Assembly: GCF_001682855.1 (NCBI RefSeq)
Contig: NZ_MAQW01000030.1
Span: forward strand, 390,860 to 448,132
Length of the DNA: 57,273 bases
Direction of reading: 5' to 3'
Source: Bacillus sp. FJAT-27264
GTDB taxonomy: Bacteria; Bacillota; Bacilli; Paenibacillales; Paenibacillaceae
In this document: positions 51,886-57,273 of the stretch, in pieces
Numbering within the stretch: the first letter of the stretch is position 1
How the letters are laid out: each line of letters starts with the position of its first letter
Position numbers and translations under genes: made by a program
The notes under the pieces: generated by a model
Database searches by the model: none
Told to the model about the DNA's origin: nothing
The model's input: only the letters and a program-made list of their open reading frames with translations

Positions 51886-52866
51886 ATGAGTAATTACGGA
51901 AGGTCACGGGTTAAAGTCCCGGCCAGCACCGCTAATCTCGGTCCGGGCTTTGATACATTGGGCATGGCATTATCGCTCTATGCCTGGATTGAGATGGAGG
52001 AAGCACCGGAGACCATATTTCATCTTTACGGCGACGAGATGAAGGGGGTGCCTCAGGATAAGAGCAACCTGTTGTATCAGGTGGCCCAGATGGTCTTTGC
52101 AGAAGCGGGTGTCTCGGTGCCTGAGCTGTCCATCTCCATGTACTCGGAAATTCCGTTGGCTCGGGGTCTGGGAAGCAGCGCATCTGCAATTGTTGGTGCG
52201 CTGGCGGCAGCCAATGCTATGATTGGCTCACCACTGGATAACGCCAAGCTCTTCAATATGGCCACTGCGCTGGAAAAGCATCCCGACAATGTGGGTGCCT
52301 CCCTGTTCGGAGGTATCATCACCGCCGTCTGGGATGGAGTACAAGCTGATTATATCCGGCTTGAGTCTCCAGAGAACCTGGAAGTGCTCGTCGTTATTCC
52401 CGAGTTCGAGCTTGCAACCACGAAAGCCCGCGGCGTTCTGCCGGCTGAGGTAACTGTCCGTGATGCTGTCTACAACATCAGTCGCACATCCTTGTTGACG
52501 GCGGCGCTGGCTTCCGGCAGACTGGATATGATCGGCAAAGCGATGCAGGATCGGCTGCACCAGCCGTACCGGGCGCCGCTGGTGCCAGGTATGGAGAAGG
52601 TGCTCGCCGAAGCGCCGCAGCATGGAGCCCTTGGTATTGCGCTCAGTGGTGCCGGTCCAACGCTGCTGGCATTTGTGGACGGCCGGGAGAGCCGAAGGGA
52701 TGAACTGGAAGCTTTCCTGAAGGAAACAATGCAGGAGCATGGCATTCCTGCTCGCACTTGCTGGCTGCCTGCCTGTGCTGAAGGTGTAACAGCGAAGGTA
52801 CTCCCGAGAACCGGGGTGCAAAGTGATTCATTTTTGGATATGATAAAAGGAGAAGTACGGTCATGA
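51886..52866 (+). CDS. thrB: Homoserine kinase
   Basis: GHMP-family kinase phosphorylating homoserine. Landmarks are VKVPASTANLGPGFDTLGMA at the N-terminus, the ATP loop PLARGLGSSASAIVGAL, and the C-terminal GIALSGAGPTLLAF. Length 326 is slightly above usual. AAGGAGATCAC precedes ATG 51886. It overlaps pheA by 4 bp (ATGA), so translation is coupled. Confidence 0.97.
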   Translation: MSNYGRSRVKVPASTANLGPGFDTLGMALSLYAWIEMEEAPETIFHLYGDEMKGVPQDKSNLLYQVAQMVFAEAGVSVPELSISMYSEIPLARGLGSSASAIVGALAAANAMIGSPLDNAKLFNMATALEKHPDNVGASLFGGIITAVWDGVQADYIRLESPENLEVLVVIPEFELATTKARGVLPAEVTVRDAVYNISRTSLLTAALASGRLDMIGKAMQDRLHQPYRAPLVPGMEKVLAEAPQHGALGIALSGAGPTLLAFVDGRESRRDELEAFLKETMQEHGIPARTCWLPACAEGVTAKVLPRTGVQSDSFLDMIKGEVRS

Positions 52867-53750
52867 AATCAATAGCGGTACTGCCGCAGGGTTCGGTATC
52901 CCATGAAGCGCTGCTGTATTTGTTCGGCGGTGAGCCGGTAAACATTGTGCATCATAAGTTAATTTCCGACGTGTTTCTTTCTACGGTGAATGGCATTACG
53001 GATTATAGTGTAATTCCGATCGAGAATACGATTGAAGGCTCTGTGAGTCTGCATATCGACTGGTTGATCAACGAGGTTGATTTGCCGATGCAGGCAGAAT
53101 GGATTTTTCCTTCGATTCAAAATTTGATTGCGAATCCTGGTGAATTCACAGATGCAAGTGGTAACAAGGATTACTCCAGGCTGGTGAAGATTCTTTCCCA
53201 TCCTGTAGCGACCGCACAGTGCGGTCAGTATATTCGTAAGCATGCGCCTTTGGCAGAGCTTGAGCCGGCAGGAAGCACTTCTGAAGCTGTCGAGATCGTC
53301 AAGAACAATCCCGGCAAAGGCTGGGCCGCTATTGGTACAGCGCTTGGTGCTGCCAAGCACGGTCTGGAAATTATCGACCGTAGAATTACGGATCACGATA
53401 ACAATTACACACGTTTCGTTCTGGTTGGCCCTGAGAAGGTGACGATTCCCCGCAAGAGCAGCGGTGACAAAACCAGCGTGCTTGTCACGCTTCCGGAGGA
53501 TTTTCCGGGTGCCCTGCATCAGGTGCTTGCTGCCTTTGCCTGGCGGAGACTCAATCTGTCACGTATTGAATCCAGGCCGACGAAGAAGAAGCTGGGTACT
53601 TATTATTTTTACATTGATGTGCTCGAACCGATAGAATCCGTCCTGCTGCCTGCGGCTATTGAGGAAATCAAGGCCCTGGGCTGTCAGGTTCGGATTCTGG
53701 GTTCATACCCCACATACACCTATGAGGAAGAGAAAGCGGAGGTGCAGTAA
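52863..53750 (+). CDS. pheA: Prephenate dehydratase
   Basis: Converts prephenate to phenylpyruvate for phenylalanine synthesis. The catalytic TRF motif is in NNYTRFVLVGPE; DYSVIPIENTIEGSVSLHID lies near residue 45. A C-terminal ACT domain (LVTLPEDFPGALHQVLAAFA, LSRIESRPTKKKLGTYYFYI) gives allosteric control by phenylalanine. Length 295 is usual. ATG 52863 overlaps the thrB stop. Next to pheB in Bacillus; here hom and thrB lie between them. Confidence 0.97.
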   Translation: MKSIAVLPQGSVSHEALLYLFGGEPVNIVHHKLISDVFLSTVNGITDYSVIPIENTIEGSVSLHIDWLINEVDLPMQAEWIFPSIQNLIANPGEFTDASGNKDYSRLVKILSHPVATAQCGQYIRKHAPLAELEPAGSTSEAVEIVKNNPGKGWAAIGTALGAAKHGLEIIDRRITDHDNNYTRFVLVGPEKVTIPRKSSGDKTSVLVTLPEDFPGALHQVLAAFAWRRLNLSRIESRPTKKKLGTYYFYIDVLEPIESVLLPAAIEEIKALGCQVRILGSYPTYTYEEEKAEVQ

Positions 53751-53753
53751 GTA

Positions 53754-54635
53754 ATGGCTGAACAAGTAATCTATTTAGATGGACAATATGTAACAAAGGA
53801 AGATGCAAAGGTATCCGTTTTTGATCACGGGTTTTTGTATGGTGACGGTATTTTTGAAGGTATCCGTATTTACAACGGAAATATATTCAAGTCTAAAGAG
53901 CATTTGGACAGGCTGTATGATTCGGCAAAGTCGATCATGCTGGAAATTCCATTGACCCTTGATGAGATGCAGGAAGCTATGGCGGAGACCATTCGCCGCA
54001 ACGATATGCGTAATGGCTACATCCGTCTGATTGTTTCCCGCGGTGTAGGTAATCTGGGTCTCGACCCGCGTCGTTGTCCGAAAGCCAGTGTAATCATTAT
54101 CGTGGAGCAACTGGCGATTTATTCAGAGCAGGCTTACTTGAATGGACTTCGTGCCGTTTCGGTATCCCAGCGTCGTAATCTCCCGGATGCGCTTAATCCG
54201 AAGATTAAATCACTCAACTACCTGAACAACATTCTGGTTAAGCTGCAGTCGAACCTGGCCGAAGCCGATGAGGCGATCATGATGAACGCTCAAGGTTACG
54301 TAACCGAAGGTTCAGGCGACAACATTTTCATCATCAAAAATGGTGTGGTTTACACGCCTCCTTGCTATCTCGGTGCCCTTGAAGGCATCACGCGTCTTGC
54401 GATCATTGAGCTGTGTGAGAAGCTTGGCATCAAGCTGAAGGAAGAGCCATTCACCATGCACGATGTCTATATCGCAGACGAGGTGTTCTTCACAGGTACA
54501 GCTGCTGAAGTTATCGCGGCACGTGAGATTGACGGTCGCATCATCGGCGCAGGTCAAGCAGGTCCGATCACACTGAAGCTGCTTGAAGAATTCCGCAACG
54601 TCGTTGATAAAGACGGCTATAAGGTTTGGGAATAA
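53754..54635 (+). CDS. ilvE: Branched-chain aminotransferase (class IV)
   Basis: PLP enzyme of fold type IV making valine, leucine and isoleucine from 2-oxo acids. The PLP lysine is Lys152 in NPKIKSLNYLNNI. Other motifs are FDHGFLYGDGIFEGIRIYNG and the late EVFFTGTAAEVIAAREIDGR. Length 293 fits ILVE and also D-amino-acid aminotransferase-like members, but the core motifs and the amino-acid operon favour ILVE. GCGGAGGTGCAG, in the end of pheA, is the ribosome site. Confidence 0.88.
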   Translation: MAEQVIYLDGQYVTKEDAKVSVFDHGFLYGDGIFEGIRIYNGNIFKSKEHLDRLYDSAKSIMLEIPLTLDEMQEAMAETIRRNDMRNGYIRLIVSRGVGNLGLDPRRCPKASVIIIVEQLAIYSEQAYLNGLRAVSVSQRRNLPDALNPKIKSLNYLNNILVKLQSNLAEADEAIMMNAQGYVTEGSGDNIFIIKNGVVYTPPCYLGALEGITRLAIIELCEKLGIKLKEEPFTMHDVYIADEVFFTGTAAEVIAAREIDGRIIGAGQAGPITLKLLEEFRNVVDKDGYKVWE

Positions 54636-54651
54636 CAATACATCTAATTAA

Positions 54652-54779
54652 AAAGCTCCTGTCATGTATATCATGATAGGAGCTTTTGTATAAACTCAGA
54701 GATCCTTTCATGTACACCATGAAAGACGTTTCTGTACAAACCCAGAAATTCTTTCATGTAACATGAAAGGATTTTTTTT
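54652..54779 (+). terminator. Three consecutive related terminator hairpins after ilvE
   Basis: Hairpin 1: AAAGCTCCTGTCATG with CATGATAGGAGCTTT (54652-54686), then TG. Hairpin 2: CTTTCATG (54705-54712) with CATGAAAG (54718-54725). Hairpin 3: CTTTCATGT with ACATGAAAG (54751-54769), then T8. All share CATG at the tip, and units 2 and 3 repeat about 46 bp apart. Only 1 and 3 have T-runs. Confidence 0.85.
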
Positions 54780-54900
54780 GCATCAGGGATGTCAATCGCC
54801 CATGGGCTGCATAAGATGTAGTAACGAAGGAGGCGGCTGTACCGCATATAACTATGCAAGCAGGCAATACTCCAAAAATTTTCAGGGAGGTTAATGCTGC

Positions 54901-56931
54901 GTGAAAATACACATTGTCAAACAAGGCGATACGCTGTATGCATTGTCGCAAAAGTACGGAGTGCCGCTGGAAAAAATAATTGAGGCCAATCCGCAACTCA
55001 GCAATCCCGACGTGCTCTCGATCGGTGAGAAAGTGAAGATTCCTTCTTCAGGTCCTTCGCCCGTACCCGGTAATAGTGATCTCTACTACAAACACACCGT
55101 AAAGCAAGGGGATACCTTGTGGAAGTTATCCAAAGCATGGGGGGTTCCTCTGAAGGATGTGGTAGATGCTAATCCCCAGTTGAAGAATCCTAACGCTCTG
55201 CTGATTGGTGAAGTGGTCAATATCCCCAAGAAAGCAACAGTGTCACCACTACCTAACGGGAATGTAGCTCCAATCCAAAACGAGAACGTTACGCCGGTAC
55301 CAGCGGCCAATGCCGTCTCCGATAAAACACAAGTTGGAGGAAAAACATACACCGGACCTAAAGAACAGCCTGCGCCACCCGTTGCACCACTTGCTGAATC
55401 CGTCCCAGCACCTGTTCCAGCACCAGCACCAGCACCAACTCCCGCTCCAGTACCGATTTCTAAACCCAACCTCAATCCTAATCCTAATCTTAGCCCAGCC
55501 TCGAATATTAATCCTAATCTAGCTCCAGTGCATGTCAACGAGCCTGTACCGATTAAAGAAACGATCCATACCGAATCTCAAAGCCTCTTCGTACAAATTT
55601 CTGTTCCTGCTCAAGAAGCCATTTCACATCATGAACCTCCTAAATCGGAATACAAACCGGTGGCACCTATCTTTGAGGAGAAGAAGTCGCCTTGCGATCA
55701 CAGTGCAGGATATCCTGGATTAACAGAAACTAGTCCATTCCATGGAACAGCTGCTCCTAATCTAAATCTCAGCCCGCAAACTAATTATGTGCAGCCGTCG
55801 TATGTACAGCCATGGTACGCACCGGATTGCCCACCATTTTACTACTACCCAGAGTGGGTCTCGCCGGTTACGGAGAACCAGTCCCCATGGCATACGAATG
55901 TATCGCCGGCTATGGAGAATCAGTCCCCATGGCATACGAATGTATCGCCGGTTGCAGAGAATCAATCTCCATGGCATACGAATATATCGCCGGTTACGGA
56001 GAATCAGTCCCCATGGAACACGAATGTCTCACCTGCTACAGCGAACCAGTCTCCATGGAGCACCAATGTCTCGCCAGTATCGGAGAATCAGTCCCCATGG
56101 AGCACCAATGTCTCGCCAGTATCGGAGAATCAGTCCCCATGGAACACTAATGTCTCGCCGGCATCGGAGAATCAGTCTCCATGGAGCACTAATGTCTCGC
56201 CAGTATCGGAGAATCAGTCCCCATGGAACACGAATGTCTCACCAGCTACAGCGAACCAGTCCCCATGGCATACGAATGTATCGCCAGTTTCAGAGAATCA
56301 GTCTCCATGGCATAATTCGGTCAATGCTGCACCTAATGATAATTTTGTATCTGGAATACAGCCCAACAATCAATTTCCTGGCGCGGTTAGCCCTCAATAT
56401 AGTGTGCACCCGCAGAGCCTGCCATGGCCGCCTTGCGGATGCGGGGGAGAACATCCTTATCAGCCGTTTACTTATGAGGCTCCAATCTATAACTCATTTC
56501 CTACGTATGGACATCATCCTGGTGTAGTCTCGCCTTATGAGACAGGAGTGCCGGTTTCTCCTAATCAGGGTATAGTTCCGAATGCGCCACTGGGAGCTTT
56601 TGGAGGGGAAGGACCCGCACTATCTAATATTCCTCCAAATCCACAATATCCGTGGGGTGGAGACTATGCTCATCATAGCCGTGTGCCGGAAATTCAAGAA
56701 CCTGAAGTATTCATTCAGGAGAGCCAGCCCATTTTAGCAACCGCTACTACAGAATCTCCTGGCGAAAGAGTTGTTGAACAGAAGGAGAGTAAGAAAGCGG
56801 CAGTAGCTTCCAAGGCTAAAACTTCGGGACAGAGTAAATCAGGCAAATCCTCAGGCAAATCACAACGCTCAAGTAAAAGCAGTCGGAATGACAGTGCCAA
56901 AAAACGCAGAAATCCATGGATTTCTAACTAA
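54901..56931 (+). CDS. SafA-like spore coat/cortex morphogenetic protein with two LysM domains
   Basis: 676 residues. LysM 1 at about 3-47 (IVKQGDTLYALSQKYGVPLE) and LysM 2 at about 65-108 (HTVKQGDTLWKLSKAWGVPL) bind cortex-type peptidoglycan. Then come a Pro/Ala-rich linker (repeated PAPAP), eleven 14-residue repeats with the core ENQSPWHTNVSP, a Pro/Tyr/Gly-rich region, and a Lys/Ser-rich tail. SafA of Bacillus has one N-terminal LysM, interacts with SpoVID (present at 13.9 kb) and lies in the same chromosomal neighbourhood. The GTG start follows CAGGGAGG. The name is by architecture and synteny; a second LysM is unlike B. subtilis SafA. Confidence 0.75.
   Translation: MKIHIVKQGDTLYALSQKYGVPLEKIIEANPQLSNPDVLSIGEKVKIPSSGPSPVPGNSDLYYKHTVKQGDTLWKLSKAWGVPLKDVVDANPQLKNPNALLIGEVVNIPKKATVSPLPNGNVAPIQNENVTPVPAANAVSDKTQVGGKTYTGPKEQPAPPVAPLAESVPAPVPAPAPAPTPAPVPISKPNLNPNPNLSPASNINPNLAPVHVNEPVPIKETIHTESQSLFVQISVPAQEAISHHEPPKSEYKPVAPIFEEKKSPCDHSAGYPGLTETSPFHGTAAPNLNLSPQTNYVQPSYVQPWYAPDCPPFYYYPEWVSPVTENQSPWHTNVSPAMENQSPWHTNVSPVAENQSPWHTNISPVTENQSPWNTNVSPATANQSPWSTNVSPVSENQSPWSTNVSPVSENQSPWNTNVSPASENQSPWSTNVSPVSENQSPWNTNVSPATANQSPWHTNVSPVSENQSPWHNSVNAAPNDNFVSGIQPNNQFPGAVSPQYSVHPQSLPWPPCGCGGEHPYQPFTYEAPIYNSFPTYGHHPGVVSPYETGVPVSPNQGIVPNAPLGAFGGEGPALSNIPPNPQYPWGGDYAHHSRVPEIQEPEVFIQESQPILATATTESPGERVVEQKESKKAAVASKAKTSGQSKSGKSSGKSQRSSKSSRNDSAKKRRNPWISN
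55858..56319 (+). repeat. 42-bp coding repeat, 11 units
   Basis: Eleven in-frame units encode variants of VSPVTENQSPWHTN, with the NQSPW core constant. Variable positions alternate V/A, T/S/M and H/N/S. Several units are identical at DNA level (CAGTCCCCATGGCATACGAA), pointing to recent unit exchange. Confidence 0.93.
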
Positions 56932-56962
56932 GATGAATTCAAACAAATGGTGAAAAGCAATA

Positions 56963-57006
56963 CGTACAGACGTTGTATCGACAGATACAGCATCTGTACG
57001 TTTTTT
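56963..57006 (+). terminator. Terminator after the SafA-like gene
   Basis: CGTACAGACGTTGTATC (56963-56979) pairs with GATACAGCATCTGTACG (56984-57000), mismatches only in the middle, around GACA; T6 follows. Confidence 0.94.
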
Positions 57007-57093
57007 CTTGTGTTGTTATACGAATTATTAGTCGAATATTGAAGACTCTTTAAGAGAAATGAACTATTTTGCTAAAGTGATGAATAATAAAGC

Positions 57094-57123
57094 TTGCATT
57101 ATGGTAAGGTGACATGGTATATT
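57094..57123 (+). promoter_or_regulatory. Strong promoter P1, rRNA-operon-like
   Basis: TTGCAT (57094-57099), 18-bp spacer, TATATT (57118-57123), followed 9 bp on by GGTCGCGAGC. It shares both boxes and a downstream GTCGC with the promoter 116 bp further on. Confidence 0.65.
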
Positions 57124-57209
57124 TTATGTCTGGTCGCGAGCATAAAAAATTGTTTGTCGATTAGAATGATATGAATGATCGGCTTTGTAAAAACTTTTCA
57201 AAAAAAGTG

Positions 57210-57238
57210 TTGCATTATGTCGGAATTCATGATATATT
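57210..57238 (+). promoter_or_regulatory. Strong promoter P2, rRNA-operon-like
   Basis: TTGCAT (57210-57215), 17-bp spacer, TATATT (57233-57238), with an A-rich run (AAAAACTTTTCAAAAAAAG) just upstream like an UP element. The sequence GTTGTCGCTGAGAC...CGGACAACG after it is what I recall before 16S rRNA genes in Paenibacillus. The window ends 35 bp later. Confidence 0.7.
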
Positions 57239-57273
57239 ATAGAAGTTGTCGCTGAGACATTAAGCGGACAACG

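Noticed and set aside
55787..56527. Arg/His-rich 246-residue frame inside the SafA-like gene
   Set aside because: It is a +1 shadow of the 42-bp coding repeat and has no ribosome site.

Overview
The window looks like a low-to-mid GC, endospore-forming Firmicute, most likely a Paenibacillus. The evidence is gene order and gene content. The chain hemA-hemX-hemC-hemD-hemB-hemL, spoVID, valS, folC, spoIIB, maf, radC, mreBCD, minCD, spoIVFA-spoIVFB, rplU-prp-rpmA, spo0B, obgE, pheB, pheA is the Bacillus subtilis chromosome order with insertions. S-layer (SLH) proteins, the sirohaem/haem fusion enzyme and a ribonuclease G next to rplU fit Paenibacillus better than Bacillus. Almost every gene is on the + strand; ddh is the only clear exception.

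Layout. 1-2.0 kb: the end of an SLH protein with exact 252-bp Ig-like repeats. 2.3-12.4 kb: tetrapyrrole genes, with a precorrin-2 dehydrogenase and a fused CobA-HemD so one cluster supplies both haem and sirohaem, then a RluA-type pseudouridine synthase. The cluster is interrupted between hemD and hemB by 1.2 kb of repeats. 13.9-21.4 kb: spoVID, valS behind a T-box leader, folC, murC. 21.5-26.5 kb: an insertion relative to Bacillus with two tandem membrane GGDEF proteins, a glycosyltransferase and, on the minus strand, meso-diaminopimelate dehydrogenase with an apparent CTG start. 26.7-33.1 kb: spoIIB, a small DUF4321-like protein and a 1434-residue secreted SLH protein with a lectin-like N-terminus. 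33.2-42.7 kb: maf, a frameshifted small gene, radC, mreBCD, minCD, spoIVFA/B, rng. 43.4-46.8 kb: rplU-prp-rpmA, spo0B, obgE. 47.2-49.9 kb: an inserted SPFH/zinc-ribbon/membrane module related to B. subtilis ydjGHI. 50.0-54.6 kb: pheB-hom-thrB-pheA-ilvE amino-acid operon. 54.9-56.9 kb: a SafA-like double-LysM spore protein with 14-residue repeats. The last 200 bp hold two nearly identical strong promoters that resemble an rRNA-operon start.

The most unusual signal is non-coding. Three intergenic regions (8314-8499, 12694-12880, 43082-43268) each carry the same composite element: four 23-bp quasi-palindromic sites, the first two in one orientation and the last two inverted. Start-to-start distances are 51, 62 and 51 bp (the last is 50 at the first locus). 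The sites are related at all three loci while the sequences between them look unrelated, so the geometry rather than the spacer sequence is kept. I know of no name for it. All three copies lie in minisatellite-rich intergenic regions whose tandem units (38, 20, 46 and 15 bp) are unrelated to one another.

How the genes work together: tetrapyrrole supply, cell-wall precursors (murC, ddh), elongation and division-site control (mreBCD, minCD), septal engulfment (spoIIB), the mother-cell sigma-K checkpoint (spoIVFA/B), the sporulation phosphorelay (spo0B) and spore coat assembly (spoVID, safA-like) all lie within 57 kb, so much of the window serves growth, division and sporulation.
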